Positions 1 through 6,848 are shown, numbered from the stretch's first letter. The stretch is 7,984 bases of DNA from Nitrosomonadales bacterium (GCA_009885185.1 VFLF01000434.1:1-7984); one strand, 5' to 3'. Translations and numbers: made by a program. The notes: a model not told the origin generated them from the letters alone.

Positions 1-597
1 CAGCACGTCGGTGGTGGCCACACCCGCGCCCTTGTACGGCACGTGAACCATGTCGAGACCGGCCATGGTGTTGAACAATTCGCCGCACAGATGCGGCGAG
101 CCGCCCACGCCGGACGAAGCGAAGTTGATGCCGCCGGGTTTGGATTTAGCGAGCGCGATCAGTTCTTTCACGTTGGTGGCGGACACGCTATTGCTGACCA
201 CCATCAAATACGGAATCACGGCGATGCGTGCCACCGGCGCGAAATCGCGCGTCGCGTCATAACCGATTTTTTTATACACGCTCGGCGCCACCGTGAGCGG
301 CCCGGCAATCGCCACCAGCAAGGTGTAGCCATCCGGCGGCGCTTTGGCGACGATCTCGCTGCCCGAGGTGCCGCCCGCGCCGGGGCGGTTATCGACGACG
401 ACTTGCTGGCCCAGCGCGAGTGTGAGCCGTTGCGCAATGCCGCGTCCGAGAATGTCATTGGTGCTGGAGCCGGGCGAGAACGGCACGATGAGGCGGATCG
501 GGCGCGAGGGCCAGACATCGGTTTGCGCGTATGCGCCCGTGGCGGCGCTCCAGCAGGCCATGGCCGGCAGCAACATGAGTAAGGGTTTCAGGGTCAT
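1..597 (-). CDS. Bug/TctC-family tripartite tricarboxylate solute-binding protein, C-terminus outside window
   Basis: This is a periplasmic binding protein of the Bug (TctC) family, which captures carboxylates or amino acids for TTT-type transport or sensing. The visible part is the first 199 residues, open to the window edge; family members are usually about 320-330 residues, so roughly the last 40% is missing. The N-terminus starts MTLKPLLMLLP and has a hydrophobic stretch ending AYAQ, a signal peptide with likely cleavage after AYA. Family motifs follow in order: RPIRLIVPFSPG, VDNRPGAGG, PPDGYTLL, VKELIALAKSKPG and HVPYKGAG. The ligand-loop stretch PGSSTNDILGR keeps the family Asp but is one residue longer than the same loop in the other three Bug proteins here. 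ATG at 597 was chosen because no start lies between it and the upstream in-frame stop; a purine-rich GAAGAA precedes it. The gene diverges from the 675 gene across 77 bp. The ligand cannot be read from the sequence. Confidence 0.93.
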   Translation of the reverse strand, partial: MTLKPLLMLLPAMACWSAATGAYAQTDVWPSRPIRLIVPFSPGSSTNDILGRGIAQRLTLALGQQVVVDNRPGAGGTSGSEIVAKAPPDGYTLLVAIAGPLTVAPSVYKKIGYDATRDFAPVARIAVIPYLMVVSNSVSATNVKELIALAKSKPGGINFASSGVGGSPHLCGELFNTMAGLDMVHVPYKGAGVATTDVL

Positions 598-659
598 CAG
601 TTCTTCGCTTTCGACAATGCGTGTAGTTTCGTAGCCGGGAGTTTACCGCATGCACTGCG

Positions 660-665
660 TATAAT
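660..665 (+). promoter_or_regulatory. Possible -10 box (TATAAT) just ahead of the nucleotidyltransferase gene
   Basis: A perfect TATAAT lies in the divergent gap and ends only 9 bases before the ATG at 675. If used, transcription would begin about 2-4 bases ahead of the start codon, giving an almost leaderless mRNA. This fits the lack of a recognisable ribosome binding site there. No convincing -35 hexamer is present at the normal distance, so this could be chance. Confidence 0.4.
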
Positions 666-674
666 CGGGTATCT

Positions 675-1256
675 ATGAATGATTCCACTGCGCCGCGCAT
701 CGCGGGCATTCTATTGGCTGCCGGCGCAGGTTCTCGCTTCGGCGGCGGCAAGTTGCTGCACGAAATCGATGGCATTGCCATCGGTGTGCATTCGGTGCGC
801 AATCTGCAAGCGGCGGGCCTGTCTGTCACCGCCGTGGTGCGTCCCGGCAATGAGGAACTGGTGCGCGTGCTCGGCAACGAAGGTATCGAGGTCACCGTGT
901 GCGCCAACGCCGCCGACGGCATGGGCGTGAGTCTTGCGCATGCGATTGGGCACACCCGCGACGCGGCGGGCTGGGTGGTGGCTTTGGCGGACATGCCGCG
1001 CATACGGCCCGCCACGATTACGCAAATCGCCGATGCGGTTGCCGGCGGCGCGTGCATCGCCGCGCCGGCATTCAAGGGTGAACGCGGACATCCGGTGGGG
1101 TTCAATGCAAGTTTGCGCGACGAACTGCTGGCGTGCCGTGGCGACGAGGGCGCGCGCGCGGTGCTGAAAAAAAATCGCGCGCAATTGCAGTTGATCGCGG
1201 TTGATGATCCCGGCGTTGTGTATGACATCGACAGCCGCGCGGACTTGGGCGGCTGA
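675..1256 (+). CDS. MobA/MocA-like nucleotidyltransferase (NTP_transf_3 family)
   Basis: This is a small cytosolic nucleotidyltransferase of the MobA-like family, of which MocA (CTP:molybdopterin cytidylyltransferase, about 192 residues) is the nearest well-known member by length and motifs. At 193 residues it is full length. The nucleotide-binding signature LLAAGAGSRFGGGK is at residues 13-26. GMGVSLA (82-88), the metal-binding ADMP (105-108), GHPVGF (138-143) and GDEGAR (156-161) follow, and DIDSRADL (184-191) matches the family's C-terminal DIDTPADL-type motif. ATG 675 is the only possible start after the in-frame stop at 624. It lies 6 bp ahead of the C13 peptidase gene, so the two are probably co-transcribed. 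MocA genes usually sit beside xdhC or molybdenum hydroxylase genes; none is visible here, so the exact substrate is uncertain. Another sugar-phosphate or cofactor nucleotidyltransferase of the same fold is possible. Confidence 0.9.
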   Translation: MNDSTAPRIAGILLAAGAGSRFGGGKLLHEIDGIAIGVHSVRNLQAAGLSVTAVVRPGNEELVRVLGNEGIEVTVCANAADGMGVSLAHAIGHTRDAAGWVVALADMPRIRPATITQIADAVAGGACIAAPAFKGERGHPVGFNASLRDELLACRGDEGARAVLKKNRAQLQLIAVDDPGVVYDIDSRADLGG

Positions 1257-1262
1257 CGCGCG

Positions 1263-3263
1263 ATGCACACCACCGGCACGGACATGCGCATCGAATACAG
1301 CGTCTCGCGGGAAGAATACATCGCCGGTTTGCGTGATACGACGCAACTGCTGTTGCGCTCCGTGCGCTGGGGCGGCTTGATGTATGGCCTGACCGCCGCG
1401 TCGGTGATGTGCGGTGTTTTTATCGGCATGGGTTATATCGAACTCATCAACGGTTACATCGGCAGAAACTGGCGGTTGCAATGGTTGATCGGCGTGGCGT
1501 TTCTGCTGGTTTGCCTGTTGATGATTTGGCAGCAGCGCCTGCGCGCGGCGCGCATCCACGCGGCGTGCGCGGCGAACGGCAACGGGCTGCTGGGAGCGCA
1601 AGCGTTGACGCTGACGAATCAGGGGTTGACGCATGAAACTCCGCACTCGACCGCGCGTGTGGCATGGAGCGCCATCAAGCACGTGGCGACGGATGAAAGT
1701 AAGTTGTTGATTATATTGAATAATTATTCTTTCTGGTGGGTGCCGGCCAAGGCGTTCGCGGATGCCGTGCAGCGCGCCGCGTGGGTCGATGCGTTACGTG
1801 CGCGCACACCGGCGACGGTCGCGGCCATGCCGGCGCGCGTTGACGCCGAACCTTTGGCCGATGTGATGCAGGCCGCGCCGCGTGAGCCCGCCCACGCGTT
1901 CGGCTTGCGCGAGAATCTGCGCGCGGGCGCGCGGCTGGCGTTTTTCCGGCGCGTGCCGCTGGATGCGTTCGTGGCGACGGCGGAAGCGCTCACGTTGTTG
2001 GTGGCGCTGGATTTGTTGTTATTGCTGGCGTACGGTGTCGTGAGTGTCGGACTGAACGGGCAATTCAATTTCCACGCGTTGCCGCAGGTGCTGGTGGGCG
2101 TTCCGCTGGTGTTGTTATTCGGCGTGATCGTGGCGCGCGCGACGGCTGATCGTGCGATGACGCTGGCGCTACCGGTGGCGCTGCTGGCAGCGGGGCTGAT
2201 GGTGACGGTGGTGGCCGCGCTGGTCGGCTTCGCGCTGGAGCAGAAAGTTGTCAAGGTGGCCGCGAAGTACTGGGCCTGGCTGTTTTATTTTCAGATTGCG
2301 TGGTGGTCCCTGATTATTCTGGTATCGGTATGGCGCTATACGCCGATGCGGCGGCAGCGCAGCGCCGGCATGGGGGTGATGGGTATTGCATTGCTGGCCG
2401 CGCCGTCTGTGTGGTTTCCGCAGGATCGCTTGTGGATGCCGGCGTATAACGCCGAGGCACAACAAGCGCAGGCGGAAAAATCTCAGGCGCTGGCGGATGA
2501 AAAAGGTTTTTATGCGCAACACGATGCCTTGCAGCGCGCGCTGAGTGCATTGCTGCCGGAGCGGCCCGGCGTGATTGATGTCTATGCGCTGACCGCGGGC
2601 CTGTATGCCAGCGAGGATGTATTCATGAAGGAGGCGCGGCTGATCGACGCGCTGATGCGCCAGCGCTTTGACGCGCAGGGGCGCGCGCTGGTGTTGCTGA
2701 ATAATCCCAGGACCGTGCATGAGTTTCCGCTGGCCAGCGCCACCAGTCTTGCAGCGGCGTTAAAGCACATCGGCGGGCTGATGAATCGAGACGAGGATGT
2801 GCTGATGATGTATGTGTCGTCGCACGGCTCGGAGCGCCATGATTTGACGGTGAATTTCTGGCCGCTGCGGCTGAAACCCGTCAATCCCGCTGCGCTGAAA
2901 CAGGCGCTGGATGCCTCGCAAATCAAATGGAAAGTGCTGGTGGTGTCGGCGTGTTATTCCGGCGGCTTTATCGAGCCGTTGAAGGACGACAACACGCTCA
3001 TTATTACCGCGTCGAGCGCCACCAAGACGTCGTTCGGCTGCGGCAACGAATCCGAAGCGACTTATCTGGCGAAGGCGCTGTACGACGAGGCGCTGCGCAA
3101 AACGCACTCCATCGAGGCGGCGTTCAGCACCGCGCGCGAATCGATACGTGAACGCGAAAAGGCGCAGGGATTCGAGCCGTCCGAACCGCAGATTTTTGTG
3201 GGCCCGGCTATTCGCGAGAAGCTAATGCAGTTGCAGGAACAGTTCGGGCGACAAACGCGCTAG
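1263..3263 (+). CDS. Membrane-anchored C13 (legumain/caspase-fold) peptidase with N-terminal YcxB-like region
   Basis: This 666-residue protein joins two modules. Residues 8-175 resemble a YcxB-like protein: MRIEYSVSREEY, two hydrophobic segments (about 34-57 and 72-90), then a soluble part with LTLTNQGLTHET and WWVPAKAFAD. Four more hydrophobic segments (about 240-262, 271-292, 300-325, 338-357) and a shorter seventh (368-384) follow. The C-terminal part, about 415-655, is a peptidase C13 domain with the expected dyad: His521 in VSSHGSE and Cys564 in VSACYSGGF, each after a hydrophobic strand. C13 enzymes are clan CD cysteine peptidases (legumain, GPI8); bacterial substrates are largely unknown. 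With the N-terminus inside, seven spans would put the peptidase in the periplasm and the YcxB region in the cytoplasm, which is inference. The gene starts 6 bp after the nucleotidyltransferase. ATG 1284 (MRIEY) is an equally credible start because the YcxB homology begins there; neither has a strong ribosome binding site. An AT-rich patch at 1701-1733 is coding. Confidence 0.88.
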   Translation: MHTTGTDMRIEYSVSREEYIAGLRDTTQLLLRSVRWGGLMYGLTAASVMCGVFIGMGYIELINGYIGRNWRLQWLIGVAFLLVCLLMIWQQRLRAARIHAACAANGNGLLGAQALTLTNQGLTHETPHSTARVAWSAIKHVATDESKLLIILNNYSFWWVPAKAFADAVQRAAWVDALRARTPATVAAMPARVDAEPLADVMQAAPREPAHAFGLRENLRAGARLAFFRRVPLDAFVATAEALTLLVALDLLLLLAYGVVSVGLNGQFNFHALPQVLVGVPLVLLFGVIVARATADRAMTLALPVALLAAGLMVTVVAALVGFALEQKVVKVAAKYWAWLFYFQIAWWSLIILVSVWRYTPMRRQRSAGMGVMGIALLAAPSVWFPQDRLWMPAYNAEAQQAQAEKSQALADEKGFYAQHDALQRALSALLPERPGVIDVYALTAGLYASEDVFMKEARLIDALMRQRFDAQGRALVLLNNPRTVHEFPLASATSLAAALKHIGGLMNRDEDVLMMYVSSHGSERHDLTVNFWPLRLKPVNPAALKQALDASQIKWKVLVVSACYSGGFIEPLKDDNTLIITASSATKTSFGCGNESEATYLAKALYDEALRKTHSIEAAFSTARESIREREKAQGFEPSEPQIFVGPAIREKLMQLQEQFGRQTR

Positions 3264-3325
3264 CACGGCATGCTCGCCGCAGGCAAAGTAGAATTCCGGT
3301 TGGTTCCGCCGCCCATAGAGTCTTC

Positions 3326-3332
3326 AAGGAGG
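3326..3332 (+). promoter_or_regulatory. Strong ribosome binding site (AAGGAGG)
   Basis: AAGGAGG lies 5 bases before the ATG at 3338, a near-perfect anti-Shine-Dalgarno match. It fixes the start of the Bug/TctC gene and is one of the two strongest such sites in the window, together with the one ahead of the gene at 7844. Confidence 0.85.
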
Positions 3333-3337
3333 AAGCC

Positions 3338-4327
3338 ATGTTTTTCATCACACCGTCCGCAGCTCGCCGTGTTGTGGTCTGGCCGATGGTTGTTACCGCG
3401 CTGTTGTGCGCGGGCAGCGTATCGGGGCAAGGCTATCCCAATAAACCAATTCGGCTCTTCGTCGGCTTTCCGCCCGGCGGCGGTTCCGATGCGCTGGCGC
3501 GGCTGCTCGGCGCGGCGCTGCCGGAAAAGCTGCCGCAGCAAATCCTTGTGGATAACCGGCCGGGCGCGAATACGATCCTCGCCACCGAGTACGTCAGAAG
3601 CCAGCCGGCGGACGGCTATACATTGCTGTTTGTATCGGCGTCGTTCGCGATCAATCCGAGTTTGTACAAACTGACCTACGACATCGAAAAGGATTTCTCG
3701 CCGGTCACCATCGTCGCGATAGTGCCGCTTTTGCTGCTTACGCATAACAGCATCCCGGTGAAAAACGTGAAGGAGCTGATCGCGCTGGCGAAAGCGCAGC
3801 CCGGCAAACTCAACTATGCGTCGTTCGGCGTCGGCAGCGCGGCGCATCTGGCCGGCGAAATGATGTTGAGCATGACCGGTACCGATATGCTGCACGTGCC
3901 GTACAAGGGCAGCGCGCCCGCCATCGCCGATGTGCTGGGCGGACGCGTGGCGATGATGATGCCGGGCATCGGCTCGGCCATCCATCTGACCCGGCAGGGC
4001 AAGTTACGCGCGATCGCGGTGACCACAGCAAAGCGTGCGACGGGCGCGCCGGACATTCCGACAGTTGCGGAATCCGGTATTCCCGGTTTTGACGTGGCGA
4101 CATGGGAGTCGGTGCAGGCGCCCGCGGGCACGCCGCCGGAGGCTGTCGCCCGCCTCAACACAGCCATACGCGAAGTGGTTGCCGGCAACGAACTGCGGCA
4201 GAAGATGCTGAGTCTGGGCTTCGAGCCGGACGCGATGAAGTCCCCCGCCGAGACCGCGCAATTCATCCGCGCCGAGCGGCAAAAATGGGCGCGGCTGGTG
4301 AAAGAACGCAACATCAAGGCGGAGTAA
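3338..4327 (+). CDS. Bug/TctC-family solute-binding protein, first gene of a pair with a DadA-like oxidoreductase
   Basis: This is a complete 329-residue Bug/TctC periplasmic binding protein. Residues 1-30 form a signal peptide (Arg-Arg at 10-11, hydrophobic 12-26, likely cleavage near SVSG/QG). A cysteine at 24 does not sit in a good lipobox, so a soluble periplasmic form is favoured. Motifs are PNKPIRLFVGFPPGGGSD (34-51, with the ligand-loop Asp51), VDNRPGAN (71-78), PADGYTLLF (90-98), VKELIALAKAQPGKLNYAS (144-162), HVPYKGSAP (186-194) and PTVAESGIPGF (241-251). The gene is followed after 6 bp by the FAD oxidoreductase, whose GGAG ribosome binding site lies inside the last codons here, so expression of the two is coupled. 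Characterised Bug proteins bind compounds such as glutamate, aspartate or citrate. An amino-acid-like ligand would suit the neighbour, but this is inference. No TctA/TctB permease genes are nearby. Confidence 0.95.
   Translation: MFFITPSAARRVVVWPMVVTALLCAGSVSGQGYPNKPIRLFVGFPPGGGSDALARLLGAALPEKLPQQILVDNRPGANTILATEYVRSQPADGYTLLFVSASFAINPSLYKLTYDIEKDFSPVTIVAIVPLLLLTHNSIPVKNVKELIALAKAQPGKLNYASFGVGSAAHLAGEMMLSMTGTDMLHVPYKGSAPAIADVLGGRVAMMMPGIGSAIHLTRQGKLRAIAVTTAKRATGAPDIPTVAESGIPGFDVATWESVQAPAGTPPEAVARLNTAIREVVAGNELRQKMLSLGFEPDAMKSPAETAQFIRAERQKWARLVKERNIKAE
4321..4324 (+). promoter_or_regulatory. Ribosome binding site (GGAG) overlapping the end of the upstream gene
   Basis: GGAG overlaps the last codons of the Bug gene and lies 9 bases ahead of the GTG at 4334. 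It supports the GTG start and implies that ribosomes finishing the upstream gene help start the oxidoreductase. Confidence 0.6.
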
Positions 4328-4333
4328 AAATAA

Positions 4334-5581
4334 GTGAGCGAACCTTCCATCACTGTCATCGGCGCCGGGATCGTGGGCGTATCGTCGGCGCTGTGGCTGC
4401 AGCGCGCGGGTTTTAACGTCACGATCATCGATTCCGGCCCGGTGGGCGAGGGCGCATCCTTTGGCAACGCGGGCAATATCAGCCCCGGCAGCGTGGTGCC
4501 GTATCTGATCCCCGGCATCTGGAAGCAGGCGCCGGGGTGGCTGTTAAATCCCGAAGGCCCGCTGGCGGTGCGCCCCGGTTATTTTCTCAAGGTGCTGCCG
4601 TGGCTGATGACCGCGGTGAAATCCGCCGGCGAAGAAGCAGCACTCCGCACCTCGCGCGCCATGCACGCGCTGCACGGTGGCACGCTCGAAGCCTACGATG
4701 CCTTGACGCGAGGCACCGAGGCCGAAGGGCTGATCGAATTGTCGGGGCAGCTTTTTGTCTCTGAAAAACCCAATGCGGCGGCGGGTTCCGCGCTGGCGCA
4801 ACGCATGCGCGCCGAGGCGGGGGTTAAAACCGTGCCGCTCGACTGGATGGAAATCCGCGAACTCGAACCGTCGCTCGCGCCGATTTTCAAGAGCGGGATG
4901 CTGTTGCCGAACAACGGGCGATGCAAAAACCCGCATCAGATGGTGAAGGCACTCGCCGCCGTAGCGGAGCGCAACGGCGCGACGATACTGCGCGGCAAGG
5001 TGACGGGTTTTCAAACCGAGGGCAAGGCGGTGCGCGCCATTCTCATCGACGGTTTGGCAAAGCCCGTGGAGCGCGTGGTGATCGCCGCCGGCGCGGCGTC
5101 CAGCGCGCTGACCGCGAACCTCGGCACGCCGCTGCCGCTCGAAGCCGAGCGCGGCTATCACATCACCATTGCCGATCCGGGCGTTGCGCCGCGTCTGCCG
5201 GTGACCCACACCGATTGCAAATTTGTCTGCTCGCCGATGAACATGGGGCTGCGCCTTGCGGGCACGGCGGAATTCGGCGGCATTGATGCCCAGCCCAACT
5301 GGCAGCGCGCCGAGCTGCTGCAAACGCAGGCGCAACGCATGTTCCCCGGTGTGAAGCTCGACAAGGTCACGCGCTGGAGCGGCAATCGACCGAGTCTGCC
5401 CGACGGTCTGCCGGTGCTGGGCGCGGCGCCCAAATTCGACAATGCGTATTTCGCCTTCGGCAACTCGCACTTCGGCATGAGCGCGGGGCCGGTAATGGGT
5501 AAGGTGATCGCGGAGATTGTCGCGGGCAAAAGGCCGTCGATTGATGTGTCGCCGTTTAGCACAACGCGATTTGGCGGTTGA
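4334..5581 (+). CDS. FAD-dependent oxidoreductase, DadA-like (D-amino-acid dehydrogenase family)
   Basis: This 415-residue flavoprotein is of the DAO/DadA family, whose members oxidatively deaminate D-amino acids or related secondary amines and pass electrons to the respiratory chain. The N-terminal Rossmann motif VIGAGIVGVSSALWL has its GxGxxG at residues 10-15, and Asp33 (TIID) at the end of the second strand should bind the FAD ribose. The DadA-like GNAGNISPG (44-52) and GPLAVRPGY follow. The C-terminal FAD-contacting part has RPSLPDGLPVLGAAP (from about 352) and GNSHFGMSAGP (about 376-386). Length matches DadA (about 410-430). No signal peptide or membrane span is evident, so it should face the cytoplasm, perhaps as a peripheral membrane protein. 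It starts with GTG, 6 bp after the Bug gene. The substrate is not readable; glycine/sarcosine oxidase-like or other amine-oxidising relatives cannot be excluded. Confidence 0.9.
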   Translation: MSEPSITVIGAGIVGVSSALWLQRAGFNVTIIDSGPVGEGASFGNAGNISPGSVVPYLIPGIWKQAPGWLLNPEGPLAVRPGYFLKVLPWLMTAVKSAGEEAALRTSRAMHALHGGTLEAYDALTRGTEAEGLIELSGQLFVSEKPNAAAGSALAQRMRAEAGVKTVPLDWMEIRELEPSLAPIFKSGMLLPNNGRCKNPHQMVKALAAVAERNGATILRGKVTGFQTEGKAVRAILIDGLAKPVERVVIAAGAASSALTANLGTPLPLEAERGYHITIADPGVAPRLPVTHTDCKFVCSPMNMGLRLAGTAEFGGIDAQPNWQRAELLQTQAQRMFPGVKLDKVTRWSGNRPSLPDGLPVLGAAPKFDNAYFAFGNSHFGMSAGPVMGKVIAEIVAGKRPSIDVSPFSTTRFGG

Positions 5582-5613
5582 GTCATGCGTGAGCATCATT
5601 CCGCGGGTGGATC

Positions 5614-5696
5614 TGGAGTGCGGGAGCTTGCTCCCGCTTTGCCGTATGCCGTGGCCGGCCTCGGTACGAACAGCGGGAGCAAGCTCCCGCACTCCA
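5614..5696. repeat. REPIN-like doublet: two inverted REP units in the gap before the third Bug gene
   Basis: Two 25-bp arms (5614-5638 and 5672-5696) are perfect reverse complements separated by 33 bases. Each arm contains its own palindrome: GCGGGAGCTTGCTCCCGC at 5620-5637 and its reverse complement at 5673-5690. Each arm also begins (outer side) with GGAG ahead of the hairpin, the tetranucleotide type known for RAYT-linked REP elements. Two REPs facing each other make a REPIN, a non-autonomous element moved by a RAYT transposase encoded elsewhere. No RAYT gene is in the window. The RNA would form either two small hairpins or one long one, and may stabilise or end the upstream operon's transcript. 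Confidence 0.8.
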
Positions 5697-5737
5697 CAGG
5701 CGTTTGTTGTGTTCCGTTCGATGCGGATCGTTCCACG

Positions 5738-6706
5738 ATGAAGCCGGATAAAGGAATAATCTTCGCGTTGCTGATGGCTGCCAGCGCCAGTGCAGCCGCA
5801 CAGGATTACCCCGCGCGACCGATACGCATCATCGTGCCGTTCACGGCGGGTGCGGGTGTCGATATTGTCGCGCGCGCGGTAGGAGCGTCTCTCACCGAGG
5901 CGTGGAAGCAATCGATGGTGATCGATAATCGCCCCGGCGCGGGCGGCACCATCGCCGGTGAACTGGTGGCGCGGGCGAACCCTGACGGCTACACCCTGAT
6001 GCTGGGCAACGTGAGCACGCTCGCCATTGCGCCGGCGCTGAATCCGAAACTGAGCTACCAGCCGCTGCGCGATTTCGCGCCGATCACGCTGATTACCAAT
6101 AGCGAGAACGTGCTGGTGCTGCACGCGTCGGTGCCGGCAACCACGGTGAAAGAACTCATCGCCTACGCCAAAGCGAATCCGCGCAAACTCAATTACGGCT
6201 CGTCGGGCAACGGCACGAGTTCGCATCTGGGCGGTGCGATGTTTGCATCCATGGCGGGCATCGAAATGACGCACGTGCCGTATAAGGGCAGCGGGCCGAT
6301 GCTGACGGATTTGCTGGCGGGCCAACTGCAATTGTCGTTCTCGTCGGTGCCGACCGCGCTGCCGCACATCAAGTCGGGCCGCCTGCGCGCGCTGGCGGTG
6401 ACGCTGCTCGCGCGCTCCGCCACGCTGCCGGATTTACCCACCGTGCAGGAGGCGGCGGGCCTCAAGGGTTTTGAAATTTCGCTATGGCAGGGCATCGTCG
6501 CCCCCGCCGCCACGCCGCGTGCGATCGTGCTGAAACTCAATCAACAAATCGCCGCCAGCCTGCGCACGCTTGATCTGAAAAACAAACTTACCGCGCAGGG
6601 CATGGAAGTGGTGGGCAATTCGCCGGAACAATTCGCGGCTTATATACGCGAGGAGATTGAGAAGTGGACGAGGGTGGTTAAGAGTAGTGGGGCGCGTGTG
6701 GAGTGA
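5738..6706 (+). CDS. Bug/TctC-family solute-binding protein
   Basis: This is a 322-residue Bug/TctC periplasmic binding protein. ATG 5738 was chosen because it begins a proper signal peptide (MKPDKGIIFALLMAASASA, likely cleavage near AAAQ at 19-22). The frame stays open upstream to 5585, but that part only reads through the inverted repeat. Motifs are YPARPIRIIVPFTAGAGVD (24-42, Asp42 in the ligand loop), IDNRPGAGG (62-70), NPDGYTLMLG (81-90), VKELIAYAKANPRKLNYGSS (137-156), HVPYKGSGP (179-187) and LPTVQEAAGLKGF (233-245). The ribosome binding site is weak, unlike those of the other two complete Bug genes. The gene lies 156 bp after the DadA-like gene on the same strand, with the REPIN-like element between, so joint transcription is possible but not clear. 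Residues 256-276 are repeated almost exactly at the right edge of the window, showing that a close paralogue or duplicate exists next to it. Confidence 0.93.
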   Translation: MKPDKGIIFALLMAASASAAAQDYPARPIRIIVPFTAGAGVDIVARAVGASLTEAWKQSMVIDNRPGAGGTIAGELVARANPDGYTLMLGNVSTLAIAPALNPKLSYQPLRDFAPITLITNSENVLVLHASVPATTVKELIAYAKANPRKLNYGSSGNGTSSHLGGAMFASMAGIEMTHVPYKGSGPMLTDLLAGQLQLSFSSVPTALPHIKSGRLRALAVTLLARSATLPDLPTVQEAAGLKGFEISLWQGIVAPAATPRAIVLKLNQQIAASLRTLDLKNKLTAQGMEVVGNSPEQFAAYIREEIEKWTRVVKSSGARVE

Positions 6707-6713
6707 GGGGCGA

Positions 6714-6840
6714 AGGAAACGCTAAACAAGTGGATTCCGCTCATGGCTCGATGCTTCGTCAGGCTCAGCATCACCACGAACGGAATCATCAACTTGCCGT
6801 TCGTCCGGAGCCTGTCGAAGGACTTTTTCAGTGTTTCCCT
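6714..6840. repeat. Imperfect inverted-repeat element between convergent genes (MITE-like; possible bidirectional terminator)
   Basis: Nearly the whole 142-bp gap between two convergent Bug genes is a nested inverted repeat. Inner arms 6754-6783 and 6797-6820 share CGAACGG/CCGTTCG, CAGGCTC/GAGCCTG and TTCG/CGAA, with a bulge of about six bases in the left arm and a 13-base loop. Outer ends 6714-6723 and 6830-6839 match at 8 of 10 positions when one is reverse complemented. The right arm, read on the minus strand, is CCTTCGACAGGCTCCGGACG, which I recognise as a repeat common in environmental proteobacterial genomes, though I cannot run the search. The fold could also stop transcription from both sides. 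Confidence 0.6.
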
Positions 6841-6848
6841 AATGGTTT

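Noticed and set aside
455..1682. Two long minus-strand frames (324 and 323 codons) over the nucleotidyltransferase gene and the start of the C13 gene
   Set aside because: They overlap genes with clear family motifs, have biased composition and no motifs of their own; they are antisense shadows.
1701..1733. AT-rich patch inside the C13 gene, considered as an internal promoter or an insertion scar
   Set aside because: It encodes a run of Leu, Ile, Asn, Tyr and Phe in the YcxB-like part, where such residues are expected, and the frame is unbroken. The -35/-10 resemblance is no better than chance in AT-rich DNA.
3287..3296. TAGAAT as a -10 box ahead of the second Bug gene
   Set aside because: It matches the -10 consensus only partly and has no -35 partner at the right distance, so I do not list it as a promoter.
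3375..3417. Lipoprotein signal in the second Bug protein (Cys24)
   Set aside because: The residues before the cysteine are Ala-Leu-Leu, lacking the small residue required just before it, so lipidation is unlikely.
5585..5737. Upstream 51-codon extension of the third Bug gene, starting at ATG 5585
   Set aside because: The extension is simply the inverted-repeat element read in frame. The true signal peptide begins at ATG 5738, and Bug proteins have no such leader.
4544..6367. A 607-codon open frame on the minus strand
   Set aside because: It runs antisense across two well-supported plus-strand genes and the inverted repeat between them. Its translation is Arg/His/Ala-rich with no recognisable motif, as expected from the antisense frame of GC-rich genes.
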